The notes under the pieces were generated by a model that searched no databases, had not been told where the DNA came from, and worked only from the letters and a program-made list of their open reading frames with translations. From an uncultured Gammaproteobacteria bacterium (GTDB lineage Bacteria; Pseudomonadota; Gammaproteobacteria; JAADHQ01), in contig CAMYJD010000001.1 in assembly GCA_947258655.1 (NCBI GenBank), positions 81,242 through 145,241 of the forward strand: a stretch of 64,000 nt of DNA, read 5' to 3'. The position numbers and the translations under genes were made by a program. Below, one piece after another: positions 28,242 to 37,041 of this stretch; the first letter of the stretch is position 1, and each line of letters opens with the position of its first letter.

Positions 28242-28784
28242 CTATCCCCTGAAGGCCTCGTCAGAATTCATATAGGCCGTTTCTGCCACACTGCTTGGTC
28301 TGCCCAGAATTTCATTCCGATGCGGGAAGCGGCCAAAGCGCTCAACAATAGAACGATGATGTAACGCGAATTTGGCGTTTTCATCCAGGCCCGCATCACT
28401 AAACAAGCGTACCCCATCATCCTGATCCTGCATGTTTTCACTGTGCATGAACGGCATATACATGAACATCAGCCTGTCTGGTGCGATCTCCTTATCGAAA
28501 CCTTTTTCGATCGCTTGCCGCGCCGTCGCAATACCCATGGCCTCGGTGGCAAAACTCTTTGCCTGCCCGCGGTACATGTTCAATGGCAATTGATCGAATA
28601 CAATAATCAGGGCCAGGCAACCATTGGCCGTCGCTGTCCAATGTTCAAGCTTGCCCTGTCGCGCCTGCTCCCACACCCCTTCAAAACGTGTACGAATATC
28701 GGCATCTATCGCCGTTGTGGACTTGAACCAGTGCTTGGTCATCGGTTCACTAAACCAGTAATCCAGGATTTCGTCGGCACTCAT
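28242..28784 (-). CDS. DUF924 family protein
   Basis: 180 residues with the DUF924 pattern: ILDYWF at the start, LALIIVFDQLPLNMYRGQAKSFA in the middle and a C-terminal RFGRFPHRNEILGR. The family is all-helical and TPR-like, with unknown function. It begins nine bases after the stop of the YaiI gene and is probably co-transcribed with it. Confidence 0.9.
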   Translation of the reverse strand: MSADEILDYWFSEPMTKHWFKSTTAIDADIRTRFEGVWEQARQGKLEHWTATANGCLALIIVFDQLPLNMYRGQAKSFATEAMGIATARQAIEKGFDKEIAPDRLMFMYMPFMHSENMQDQDDGVRLFSDAGLDENAKFALHHRSIVERFGRFPHRNEILGRPSSVAETAYMNSDEAFRG

Positions 28785-28793
28785 ATGCTTGTG

Positions 28794-29252
28794 TTAGTTC
28801 CTGCGCATAACATGTTGAGTCAGGAAGCGATCGAGTTCATTGGCAAAGTTTTGTCGGTCGCGTTGACTCAGGCTGGCAGGCCCTCCGGTCACAACACCGG
28901 CACCTCGGAGCTCTTCCATAAAATCACGCATACCGAGGCGCTGCCTGATATTGTCCTCGCTATAAAACTCACCACGCGGATTCAATGCATGCGCCTGCTT
29001 GGCGATGACCTCGGACGCCAACGGAATATCGGCCGTGATGACCAGATCTCCGGCCGCCAGGCGCTGGACAATCTCGTTGTCGGCGACATCAAAGCCTGCG
29101 GACACCCTGACCGACTTGATATAGCGCGAAGGTGGTGTATGCAATGGCTGATTGGCCACCAGCGTCGTCACCACCTGCACACGCTCCGCGGCCCGAAACA
29201 GGATCTCCTTGATGACCTTCGGACAGGCATCGGCATCCACCCATATCTGCAT
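28794..29252 (-). CDS. YaiI/YqxD family protein (DUF188)
   Basis: 152 residues. It starts [20 protein letters not shown] and contains [17 protein letters not shown] and GEFYSEDNI, the signature of the DUF188 PIN-like/NYN-related family. A nuclease role is suspected for the fold but not shown. It is the first of a two-gene unit with the DUF924 gene. Confidence 0.92.
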   Translation of the reverse strand: MQIWVDADACPKVIKEILFRAAERVQVVTTLVANQPLHTPPSRYIKSVRVSAGFDVADNEIVQRLAAGDLVITADIPLASEVIAKQAHALNPRGEFYSEDNIRQRLGMRDFMEELRGAGVVTGGPASLSQRDRQNFANELDRFLTQHVMRRN

Positions 29253-29401
29253 GACTTCCCCATATGAAATAGTCTAAAAATAATCCAATTTAACATGATA
29301 ATTCGTCGAAAAACCATTATAATGGCATTTCTTGAGATTGTATTCCCTCCATCGTGATCAGGGGTAGTCTCCCCCAAGCCACCATTCACAGGTATTGTTA
29401 C

Positions 29402-31180
29402 ATGACTGCAGATACATCAGTATCGCCTACGTTTTCTGATTTAAACCTTAGCAAGGCGGTGCTTAAGGCGCTCGCAGATGTCGGTTACGAAACCCCGTCC
29501 CCGATCCAGGCACGCATGATACCGCACGTACTGGCAAGCCGGGACGTATTGGGGCAGGCCCAAACCGGAACCGGCAAGACTGCGGCCTTTGCATTACCCA
29601 TATTGTCCCGTATCGATGTCAAACAGAAACTACCCCAGGTACTGGTGCTGGCGCCGACACGAGAACTCGCGATCCAGGTGGCTGAGGCCTTCCATCGCTA
29701 TGCTGCGCACCTGAAGGGATTTCATGTATTACCGGTGTATGGTGGCCAGGACTACAGCGGTCAGATTCGCGCGCTGAAACGCGGTGTTCATGTGGTTGTC
29801 GGCACACCCGGCCGGGTCATGGACCACATGCGCAGAGGCACGCTGAAACTGGATAGCCTGAAAACCCTGGTACTGGACGAGGCCGATGAAATGCTACGCA
29901 TGGGCTTTATCGATGATGTCGAATGGATACTCGAGCAAACGCCGGACGAACGTCAGATCGCACTGTTCTCGGCCACGATGCCCGCTGCGATCAAAAAGAT
30001 TACCCAAAAATACCTGCAGGATCCTGTCGAAGTCATGGTCAAGGAACGCACCACCACGGCGGCGACAATCAAACAGCGCTTCTGGCTCGTCAATCGCCTG
30101 CATAAACTGGATGCACTGACACGTATCCTCGAATCCGAACACTTTGATGCGGTGATCATCTTTGTGCGTACAAAGACCGCAACCATTGAACTGGCGGAAA
30201 AACTCGAGGCACGCGGCTATGCCAGTGCCGCACTGAATGGCGACATTGCGCAGAAACAGCGTGAAATGACGATCGACAGGCTCAAGTCCGGCAAGCTCGA
30301 TATTCTCGTCGCCACCGACGTCGCCGCCCGCGGCCTGGATGTCAATCGCATCAGCCATGTCATCAACTATGATATCCCGTATGACACAGAGGCCTATGTC
30401 CATCGCATCGGTCGAACCGGACGTGCCGGCCGTAGCGGTGAAGCCATATTGTTTGTCGCGCCAAGAGAACAACGGCTGTTACGTGCCATCGAGAAGGCGA
30501 CCCGACACAAAATCGAAAAAATGGAGCTGCCCTCCACCGAGATCATCAATGACAAGCGCATTGCGCGCTTCAATCAGCGTATTACCGATACGCTGGCCGA
30601 GGAAGGCCTGGAGTTTTATCAAAATCTGCTGCAGCAATATCAACAGGAACACGATGTTCCCGCACTGGATATAGCCGCTGCACTGGCTCGCCTCGCTCAG
30701 GGAGACGCGCCGCTATTACTGGACACCCGCCCCGAAAAAGCAGGCAAACACAAGGATAGCAGCGCCGACAAGACAAGGGCTTCTGTAAAATCCCGGCCTG
30801 TTTCCGAGCCTGAGCATGGCATGCAACGTTTTCGTATAGAGGTGGGGCATATTCACGAGGTGAAACCCGGCAACATCGTCGGCGCGATAGCCAATGAGGC
30901 CGGCCTCGAGAGTCAGTATATTGGTCGCATTACTATTTACGATGATTACAGCACTGTCGACCTGCCCGAAGGGATGCCGCGCGAAATATTCAAGGACCTG
31001 CAAAAAACACGCGTCGCCGGACAGCCAATAAGGATCTCGATCGCGGGTGAAAAAAAGAAGCAAACAGCCGGCAAACGTAAATCCGCGGACAAACCACGCG
31101 CTTCAAGTAAAGCTGCGAAGCACCGTGGTAAAACCAAACCGGCGCGTGATAAGAAGAAACAGACTGGTAAGAAGCAATGA
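29402..31180 (+). CDS. deaD: DEAD-box RNA helicase DeaD/CsdA
   Basis: 592 residues from the ATG at 29402. An upstream GTG would add 16 unlikely residues. Motifs in order: TPSPIQARMIP (Q motif), AQTGTGKTAA, PTRELA, LDEADEML, FSATMP, ARGLDV and HRIGRTGRAGR. A DbpA/CsdA-type RNA-binding fold occupies about residues 475-550 (RFRIEVGHIHEVKPGNIVGA), and a Lys-rich tail follows. In E. coli CsdA helps ribosome assembly and mRNA decay in the cold. Cytosolic. Confidence 0.95.
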   Translation: MTADTSVSPTFSDLNLSKAVLKALADVGYETPSPIQARMIPHVLASRDVLGQAQTGTGKTAAFALPILSRIDVKQKLPQVLVLAPTRELAIQVAEAFHRYAAHLKGFHVLPVYGGQDYSGQIRALKRGVHVVVGTPGRVMDHMRRGTLKLDSLKTLVLDEADEMLRMGFIDDVEWILEQTPDERQIALFSATMPAAIKKITQKYLQDPVEVMVKERTTTAATIKQRFWLVNRLHKLDALTRILESEHFDAVIIFVRTKTATIELAEKLEARGYASAALNGDIAQKQREMTIDRLKSGKLDILVATDVAARGLDVNRISHVINYDIPYDTEAYVHRIGRTGRAGRSGEAILFVAPREQRLLRAIEKATRHKIEKMELPSTEIINDKRIARFNQRITDTLAEEGLEFYQNLLQQYQQEHDVPALDIAAALARLAQGDAPLLLDTRPEKAGKHKDSSADKTRASVKSRPVSEPEHGMQRFRIEVGHIHEVKPGNIVGAIANEAGLESQYIGRITIYDDYSTVDLPEGMPREIFKDLQKTRVAGQPIRISIAGEKKKQTAGKRKSADKPRASSKAAKHRGKTKPARDKKKQTGKKQ

Positions 31181-31515
31181 AAGCTCACACGGTCACGCGC
31201 GCAATGCGGGACCATATTGAGCTGCTGCAAGCCCCGGCACCAGCCATATGCTCAGGCTTGTGATCCAGCTGAGCCGGATATTTGCATACAACTCATAAAT
31301 CCTTTTACTCATCCAACGCACCACACAGTCATTGATTTTTATTTTGTTTAAACATTGCCTCGCATTGTCTGTCTGGAATATCTCAGCATAGACAATGTGT
31401 ATACCGGCTCTATATGCATAAGCGAAGTAAATATCGACACTGCTCTCAAGATCAAATACATCAATAACTTATAGCATAGCTTTGATACTCATTGAAACTA
31501 TGCGATGATATCGCC
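31181..31515. other. Intergenic region before the metal-uptake cluster
   Basis: 335 bases. A 28-codon frame (31177-31263) overlaps the helicase stop by four bases but has no recognisable features. A weak inverted pair GCATAG (31474-31479) and CTATGC (31498-31503) just before the next gene could be an operator, but it does not match a Zur consensus I can name. Otherwise AT-rich and presumably promoter. Confidence 0.45.
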
Positions 31516-31830
31516 ATGTTGAGACAGGCATTACAGCACAATACCTCGACCCACGGTCTGATCCGACTGATACTGGCCTGTGCATTGGTGTTTGCCGCAC
31601 TGCATGTTAGCTTGCATGATCTGGACACACACAGCGATGTGGATGATGCGGATATTTGTCAGGTTTGCCGCATCCATCATGTCCCGGCTGTATCTGTGCC
31701 GCTGCCTGCCCTGTCTGTCCCGCTACAACTCGTCGAATACATACTCCCGCTATCAGATTTTCAATTTCGAAAATCATCCCTTAACTCTATCCAATGGGCG
31801 CGCCCTCCTCCTGTGCTGATTGACGCTTAA
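31516..31830 (+). CDS. Small membrane-anchored Cys/His protein (DUF2946-like)
   Basis: 104 residues from the ATG at 31516 (a TTG 24 bases earlier is also in frame). One hydrophobic helix at residues 14-31 (GLIRLILACALVFAALHVSL) is followed by a DxDxHxD stretch and CQVCRIHH. Such a Cys/His patch could bind metal on the periplasmic side. It sits first in a cluster with a porin-like protein and a metal ABC binding protein and permease, similar to the short DUF2946 proteins found by metal transporters. Function unproven. Confidence 0.6.
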   Translation: MLRQALQHNTSTHGLIRLILACALVFAALHVSLHDLDTHSDVDDADICQVCRIHHVPAVSVPLPALSVPLQLVEYILPLSDFQFRKSSLNSIQWARPPPVLIDA

Positions 31831-31914
31831 CAAAACCGCTGATGCAAACCGGTGTAATACACCAGTGCGCGGCGTCAGCAACAATGTCTAGCCAATGAAT
31901 CAGAACAGGAGTCC

Positions 31915-33291
31915 ATGTTGGATCATTCTTCTTTATGTATGAAACGGGCAAGTGCTGCTATCGCTGCGTTCATGCTCTACCCGCTGTCAACCTTTGCCGA
32001 CCCACAGGCCGGTGCCGTGCGTGAGCAAATCGATGCAATCAGACAGCAAATGCAACAGATGCAGAAAACCTACGAACAGCAAATCAATGCACTGGAACAA
32101 CGCCTGCAGGTAATGGAAGCGGAAGCACAGAAAAGTACCGACACCGATATTGGCGTGCCTCAGCCCGCACCGGAAACGCCAACGGCCGCTGGCAGTGGCT
32201 TGCAAATCGGTGTGTCCGGCCTGTTTGCGGCAGGCGGATCCAGTGTCGGCAATGATGAACTCGAGAGCCTGCAGGCGGGCGCCCATGACCCGAACCAGAA
32301 CGGCTTCACGGTCCAGAACCTGGAGCTGACGCTAAGTGGCACGGTCGACCCCTATATCGATGCACAGGCGAATGTAATCCTGCAGATCGACGCGGAAGGC
32401 GAAACCGTTGTCGAACTGGAAGAGGCCTTCTTCACGACCCGCGGGCTGCCCTCGGGCCTGCAGGTCAAGGGCGGGCAATATTTCACCGAGTTTGGGCGCC
32501 AGAATCCGCAACACCCGCATGTGTGGTCCTTCGTCGATCAGCCCGTGGTGTTATCGCGTTTCTTCGGTGGCGACGGCCTGCGCAGCCAGGGTGTGCGCGT
32601 TTCCAAATTACTGCCAACGGACTGGTATTCGGAACTCTATGTCGGCATGCAGAATCCGAAAGGCGAAACCGTCAGCAGCTTCTTGAACGCTGCGGGTGAA
32701 GACATTGGCGGCTTTACGCTGATTGACCGTGATCCGCGCAATTTCTCTGATCTGCTCTATTCGGCACGCTGGCTCAACGGCTTCGATGTATCAGACAAGG
32801 TCAGCATGAACGTCGGCGTGTCCGGGCTGTGGGGACCCAATGCCAGTGGCAACAACACCGATACCAGCATCTATGGCGCGGACCTGTATCTGAAATGGCA
32901 GCCTGTCTACAGTCAGCGCGGTTTTCCGTTTGTGTCCTGGCATAGCGAGGTATTGCAACGCCGTTACGAGGCAGGCGATCCCGGCGATCCGAATCGTCAG
33001 ACACTGAAGGACTGGGGACTGTTCACCCAGGCACTATGGGGTTTCAAGCCCGGCTGGGTCGCCGGACTGCGTGCCGAATATGCCAGTGCCGATGGCGATG
33101 ATGGCACTGATCCACTGCGCGATACACGCAAACGCCTGTCACCGAACCTGACCTGGTATCCGAGTGAATACAGCAGGGTACGTCTGCAATACAATCGTGA
33201 CTGGACCGAGCATTTATCCGACAAGACGGTCGACTCCGTATTCCTGCAAATGGAATTCAACCTCGGCAGCCATGCTGCGCATAAATTCTAG
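31915..33291 (+). CDS. Outer-membrane porin-like protein of a metal-uptake cluster
   Basis: 458 residues. The signal peptide ends at TFA (residue 31). A coiled coil of about 45 residues follows (REQIDAIRQQMQQMQ onward), as in porins O/P that trimerise through an N-terminal stalk. The remainder has alternating aromatic beta strands (VRLQYNRDW, VFLQMEFNLG) ending in a C-terminal aromatic residue, F, the BAM signal. AGGAGT precedes the ATG. It lies nine bases before the substrate-binding protein gene, so metal or metallophore passage across the outer membrane is inferred. Confidence 0.8.
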   Translation: MLDHSSLCMKRASAAIAAFMLYPLSTFADPQAGAVREQIDAIRQQMQQMQKTYEQQINALEQRLQVMEAEAQKSTDTDIGVPQPAPETPTAAGSGLQIGVSGLFAAGGSSVGNDELESLQAGAHDPNQNGFTVQNLELTLSGTVDPYIDAQANVILQIDAEGETVVELEEAFFTTRGLPSGLQVKGGQYFTEFGRQNPQHPHVWSFVDQPVVLSRFFGGDGLRSQGVRVSKLLPTDWYSELYVGMQNPKGETVSSFLNAAGEDIGGFTLIDRDPRNFSDLLYSARWLNGFDVSDKVSMNVGVSGLWGPNASGNNTDTSIYGADLYLKWQPVYSQRGFPFVSWHSEVLQRRYEAGDPGDPNRQTLKDWGLFTQALWGFKPGWVAGLRAEYASADGDDGTDPLRDTRKRLSPNLTWYPSEYSRVRLQYNRDWTEHLSDKTVDSVFLQMEFNLGSHAAHKF

Positions 33292-33299
33292 GAGACGGT

Positions 33300-34211
33300 A
33301 TGAACAGATTGTTTTACTTACTGTCTGCACTGCTGATCCTGATAAGCCCACAACTGGGTCATGCAGCATTGAAGGTAGTAACGACGACCCAGGATTTGGC
33401 CGCCATCGCTCAAGCGGTCGGTGGCGAACAGGTACAGGTACAGAGCCTGACCCCCGGAACCCGCGACCCCCATTATGCCAGCGCCAAACCCAGCATGATC
33501 CGCAAGGTCTTCCGCGCCGATCTGTTGCTGGTCATTGGCGCCGATATGGAAACCGGCTGGTTGCCGCCATTGTTGCAATCGGCGCGTAACAACCGTGTGC
33601 AACCGGGCAATCCGGGCTACCTGGACCTGTCCGCTGCCGTCCCGTTACTCGGCAAGCTCAATGGCCCGATGTCCCGCGCCATGGGCGACGTGCATGCCAG
33701 CGGCAACCCGCATTACTGGCTCGATCCACGCAATGGAGTCCGCATCGCCAGCGCCATCGCCTCGCGCCTGACTGAACTGGACCCGGCCAATACGGACGCC
33801 TATCAGCAACGCCTGCAGACCTTTACCCGAACCCTGAACGACAAGCTGGCCGTGTGGACAGCAGCACTTGCAGCAATGAAAGGCAAGCCGGTCATCGCCT
33901 ATCACAAGTCCTTTATCTATCTGGCGGACGCGTTCGGCTTTACTATCGTCGACGAAGTCGAGCCCAAACCGGGGATTTCGCCGAGTGCAGCGAGCCTCGC
34001 TGCACTGGTCACCCGGATCAAGGACGAAAAGATAGCCCTGTTGATCATGGAACCCTATTACGAACGCCGTTCTGCACAATTCCTGCATGAAAAAACCGAC
34101 ATCCAGGTTGCGGTTCTGCCCCAGTCAGTCGGTGCGCAGGCCGGGATCGGCAACTATATCGAGTTGTTCGACGCCATAGTCGCAGAACTGAAAAAAGCCA
34201 TGGACACTTAA
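33300..34211 (+). CDS. Zinc/manganese-type ABC transporter substrate-binding protein
   Basis: 303 residues of the cluster A-I (ZnuA/TroA) family. The signal peptide ends at GHA (residue 22). Likely metal ligands are His58 (RDPHYASAKPS), a His in GNPHYWLDPRN, a His in IAYHKSFIYLA and an acidic residue in LLIMEPYYERR. There is no His-rich loop, unlike E. coli ZnuA, so zinc versus manganese is open. Its stop is one base from the start of the permease gene. Confidence 0.9.
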   Translation: MNRLFYLLSALLILISPQLGHAALKVVTTTQDLAAIAQAVGGEQVQVQSLTPGTRDPHYASAKPSMIRKVFRADLLLVIGADMETGWLPPLLQSARNNRVQPGNPGYLDLSAAVPLLGKLNGPMSRAMGDVHASGNPHYWLDPRNGVRIASAIASRLTELDPANTDAYQQRLQTFTRTLNDKLAVWTAALAAMKGKPVIAYHKSFIYLADAFGFTIVDEVEPKPGISPSAASLAALVTRIKDEKIALLIMEPYYERRSAQFLHEKTDIQVAVLPQSVGAQAGIGNYIELFDAIVAELKKAMDT

Positions 34212-34212
34212 C

Positions 34213-35028
34213 ATGGAAGCCTGGTTGATCCTGTTACCGGCGTTTGTCATGAGCACATTGATGATCCTGAGCCATACCTATCTGGGCCTGCATGTGCTCG
34301 CACGCGGCATCATCTTCGTCGACCTGGCCCTGGCCCAGGTTGCGGCCCTAGGTGTCAGTATCGCCTTCCTGCTCGGCGAGGATGCCCACGGCCTGCATGC
34401 CCAGCTATATGCCTTTGCAGCAACGCTGAGTGTTGCTTTTGCCTTCGCCGGCCTGCGCCGCATCCCTGGCAAGATCACGCGGGAGGTCATTATTGGCTGT
34501 GTGTATGTCGTTGCCACGGCCCTATCCATTGTCATCCTGAGCCGTTCTACCCAGGGCATGGAAGAACTGCGTTCCCTGTTCAATGGCAATATACTGTGGG
34601 TGAACTGGCAGGAAATCGCGATACTGGCCGCTGTCTATCTCGCCCTTGCTGTGTTTCATCTGCTATTCCGCAAACGCTTTCATGCGCTGTCTTTCGCAGA
34701 CAAGGAACAGGAAGCGCCGGGCTTCCTGTGGGAGTTCCTGTTCTTTGCCACGTTTGCGATTATCATCACACTCGCCGTCAATGTCGCCGGTGTCTTGCTG
34801 GTATTTGCATTCCTGATTATCCCGGCATTCAGTGCATCAATCGTCGCCCGTTCACTAACGGCCCGCCTTTTGCTCGGATGGTGCCTGGGTATAGGCGGGA
34901 CAGTCGCCGGGTTGTGGCTGTCATTCAATGCGGACCTGCCGGTTGGTGCCACCGTAGTATCGGTGCTGGGACTGCTGCCCCTGATTGCTCTCATCCTGCG
35001 TAAAGCACAATCAGCTTACAGGGCTTGA
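34213..35028 (+). CDS. Zinc/manganese-type ABC transporter permease
   Basis: 271 residues with seven to eight hydrophobic helices of the ABC-3 (ZnuB/TroC) family, for example MSTLMILSHTYLGLHVLARG at the front and AVNVAGVLLVFAFLIIPAFSA later. Start ATG is directly after the binding-protein stop, so they are translated together. The ATP-binding subunit that must drive it is not encoded next to it or anywhere in this window. Confidence 0.9.
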   Translation: MEAWLILLPAFVMSTLMILSHTYLGLHVLARGIIFVDLALAQVAALGVSIAFLLGEDAHGLHAQLYAFAATLSVAFAFAGLRRIPGKITREVIIGCVYVVATALSIVILSRSTQGMEELRSLFNGNILWVNWQEIAILAAVYLALAVFHLLFRKRFHALSFADKEQEAPGFLWEFLFFATFAIIITLAVNVAGVLLVFAFLIIPAFSASIVARSLTARLLLGWCLGIGGTVAGLWLSFNADLPVGATVVSVLGLLPLIALILRKAQSAYRA

Positions 35029-35136
35029 ACTATATCAAGCATCTACAGGCCAGCCAAACCCCCGTATATAGGGTACGACTGGTATATTAAACATTACAGC
35101 AGCCTAATCACTGACAAGGCCGGTTGTGATCAGATC

Positions 35137-35565
35137 TCATGGGCGCCAGTATTTGTAATTCTGCATTTGCAAGCTGATGACCTCTGGCGCACCGGCCGGG
35201 ACAAACTCGACTTCGAGCGGAAACTGGTTATCCTTCAGACCCCAGGCACGCATACTGATACGGCAGGCCCTGAACTTGACGCCACGGTTGGCCAGCTTAG
35301 TCAATAGCTGTGCGGTTTCCTTGTTCTCCTCCAGCAGTGCATGGATACCGTCTTCATAGGCGACTACCACGATATCAAGCTTGTCGTCGCCAATATCGTC
35401 GAGCACTTTATCGATTTGCAGGAATGCCCGGCGATGGCCGTAATTGTCTGCATTGCGGGTCAACTGCATTACGAAGGGGACCGGCGCATCCGCCGCATAC
35501 ACTGTTGATATCATCCCTTCAGCAAGAATGAAAAAGGGGAAAAACAACAACCACAATCGTTTCAT
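35137..35565 (-). CDS. Periplasmic DsrE-family protein
   Basis: 142 residues from the ATG at 35565, which has GGAGT ten bases upstream. The longer open frame lacks a signal sequence and is rejected. The signal peptide ends at YAADA (about residue 24). The mature part has the DsrE/F-like alpha/beta pattern: LDIVVVAYEDGIHALL, then a single Cys in VKFRACRISM. Cytosolic DsrE proteins carry sulfur; exported single-Cys forms are uncharacterised. It follows the mer-type genes on the same strand after 103 bases. Confidence 0.75.
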   Translation of the reverse strand: MKRLWLLFFPFFILAEGMISTVYAADAPVPFVMQLTRNADNYGHRRAFLQIDKVLDDIGDDKLDIVVVAYEDGIHALLEENKETAQLLTKLANRGVKFRACRISMRAWGLKDNQFPLEVEFVPAGAPEVISLQMQNYKYWRP

Positions 35566-35668
35566 ATTAAATACTCCAACAATTTTAAAGGCTGCATATC
35601 TAGTATATGCAGCATTATTTGCTACCTGTATCTTCATACCTGAGCGTGATATTGCCCTGTATCCGGGA

Positions 35669-35884
35669 TCAGCAACAGGCATTGCCGCCTTGTTGCACAG
35701 GAGGACATGGAACCGTGCCATAAGAGCAAAATACACAACAGTCCCCTTTCTTCGGTTTCAGCAACGTGGCGCATCCCTTGCATTGATAAAACCATTGACA
35801 GGCATTTGTCGGCATAGTTTCAGTTTCCTGATGACCACAAACAGGACAAGTAATCATGGATTGTAAAATGACCGGCTTGCTCAT
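35669..35884 (-). CDS. GDCCVxC-domain protein (mercury-associated)
   Basis: 71 residues with three Cys pairs. CPVCGH near residue 13 and CKGCA near 35 form a small zinc-ribbon-like unit. The family hallmark GDCCVFCSYGTVPCPP is followed by a C-terminal CC. Some members of this family contain selenocysteine, but here the codons are ordinary Cys. The family is found beside mer genes. Its ATG overlaps the merC stop by four bases (ATGA), so translation is coupled. Confidence 0.88.
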   Translation of the reverse strand: MSKPVILQSMITCPVCGHQETETMPTNACQWFYQCKGCATLLKPKKGDCCVFCSYGTVPCPPVQQGGNACC

Positions 35885-36297
35885 GACATGGCCTCAGTGG
35901 AATTCATTGCACTACATTGACGTTTGGCCGGCAACACTAGGTCTACAATTGCGACAATCAACATCAGTAGCAACCCCGCATAAAACAGGTATGTACTCCA
36001 GGCATAACTCCACAGTGGATATAACGTCAGCAAGACCATGGCTGGACCGGCAACACCTGCGAACAGGCGCAGCCAGCGCCGATGTGACTGGAATGCCACC
36101 ACGTTTGCGACCAGTGCGACCCAGGCGAATATCGGCAACAATGTATTAATAAATACACCTTCATATTGGGCGAGAAAACCCAGACCCAGTGATGCACTCA
36201 ACGCACCGAGGGCCGGAAAACATGACGCACAGCCCATCGCTGCTGTAATCACACCTAAAGAACCTGCTTTTTCAATGAGTTGTATAATCCAGCGCAT
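35881..36297 (-). CDS. merC: Mercury transporter MerC
   Basis: 138 residues from the ATG at 36297, preceded by GAGGTGG. The open frame runs 49 codons further but through the operator. Four transmembrane helices are evident. The metal-binding pair Cys23/Cys26 is in MGCASCFPAL, followed by the family segment GLGFLAQYEGVFIN and a C-terminal AKRQC. It takes Hg(II) into the cytosol. Usual partners MerA, MerT and MerP are absent nearby, so imported mercury would need another sink. Confidence 0.9.
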   Translation of the reverse strand: MRWIIQLIEKAGSLGVITAAMGCASCFPALGALSASLGLGFLAQYEGVFINTLLPIFAWVALVANVVAFQSHRRWLRLFAGVAGPAMVLLTLYPLWSYAWSTYLFYAGLLLMLIVAIVDLVLPAKRQCSAMNSTEAMS

Positions 36298-36330
36298 AAT
36301 CCACCTCGCAACTTGAATTCTGATACGGGC

Positions 36331-36362
36331 AGTATAAACTCTGTACCTAGGTACAGAGTCAA
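36331..36362 (-). promoter_or_regulatory. merC promoter with MerR operator palindrome
   Basis: A perfect 22-base palindrome, ACTCTGTACCT and its complement (36338-36359), lies between -35 TTGACT (36357-36362 complement) and -10 TATACT (36331-36336 complement). The spacer is 20 bases, longer than optimal, as in MerR-family promoters where activator-bound DNA is untwisted to bring the boxes into phase. The core GTAC-N4-GTAC matches the mer operator. It controls merC-GDCCVxC and probably represses merR. Confidence 0.9.
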
Positions 36363-36376
36363 GCAGGATGGTCATT

Positions 36377-36796
36377 ATGAACCAGGCCAGGCAGCAACAA
36401 TCGGAATTAACCATCGGGCGTCTGGCACGCGCCACTAATGTCAATGTCGAGACCGTGCGTTATTACCAGCGTATCGGCTTGATAAGCGAGCCCCGCAAAC
36501 CCCGGCACGGCTACCGCAAATACACATATCAGACGGTCTCACAAATCAGATTCATAAAACGCGCCCAACAACTGGGCTTCAGTCTGCGCGAAATTGCCGA
36601 CCTGCTCGAGCTGGGTGACGGGCATTGTCGGGATGTGCGCATGCGCGCCGAGAAAAAACGCGACAAGATTGATAAACAGATTCGTGACTTACAGGCCCTG
36701 CAGGACACCCTTGATCAACTGATCAGTGCATGCAACAGTGGAAAAGACACGCACAAATGCCCTATTGTTGAAACGTTACTGGAGCAAGACCAGTAA
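36377..36796 (+). CDS. merR: Mercury-responsive regulator MerR
   Basis: 139 residues from the ATG at 36377, with AGGA eight bases upstream. An ATG three codons earlier lies over that site. The helix-turn-helix is LTIGRLARATNVNVETVRYYQRIGLI without its last residues, a standard MerR start. The three mercury-binding cysteines are present: Cys84 (GDGHCRDV), Cys119 (SACNSG) and Cys128 (HKCPI). This Cys pattern separates it from ZntR/CueR types. It diverges from merC across the operator. Confidence 0.93.
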   Translation: MNQARQQQSELTIGRLARATNVNVETVRYYQRIGLISEPRKPRHGYRKYTYQTVSQIRFIKRAQQLGFSLREIADLLELGDGHCRDVRMRAEKKRDKIDKQIRDLQALQDTLDQLISACNSGKDTHKCPIVETLLEQDQ

Positions 36797-36814
36797 TACT
36801 TTTTATCTCAGGTG

Positions 36815-37011
36815 AATAGTTCGGATTTGATCTGACATATGAAAAAATAGATTTATACATGGCCAGACAATATTGTCTGGCCATGAAGGCATCATACACC
36901 CTATTGCAATCTTCCAGGAAAATTTGCTTAACAGGCAGAAACCGGCCAGAAACGGACGGATAATGTCTCTGAGTCTTTACTCTGATCCCCAATATTATGA
37001 CCCGAACTATT
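36815..37011. mobile_element. MITE-like element with 10-bp terminal inverted repeats
   Basis: Ends AATAGTTCGG (36815-36824) and CCGAACTATT (37002-37011) are perfect inverted repeats bounding 197 bases. Inside is a perfect 28-base palindrome (36858-36885, CATGGCCAGACAAT and its complement). The stretch TTTACTCTGATCCCC at 36976-36990 resembles sequences I recall beside REP-associated Y1-transposase elements in proteobacteria, though that is memory-based. There is no transposase gene. It lies between merR and the receiver-MBL gene and could also act as a bidirectional transcription stop. Confidence 0.5.
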
Positions 37012-37041
37012 AATGCAGGGCGCCGTCACGATAGCTTGAAC

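Noticed and set aside
31177-31263. 28-codon frame overlapping the deaD stop
   Set aside because: The ATGA overlap is suggestive, but there is no ribosome-binding site and no recognisable feature.
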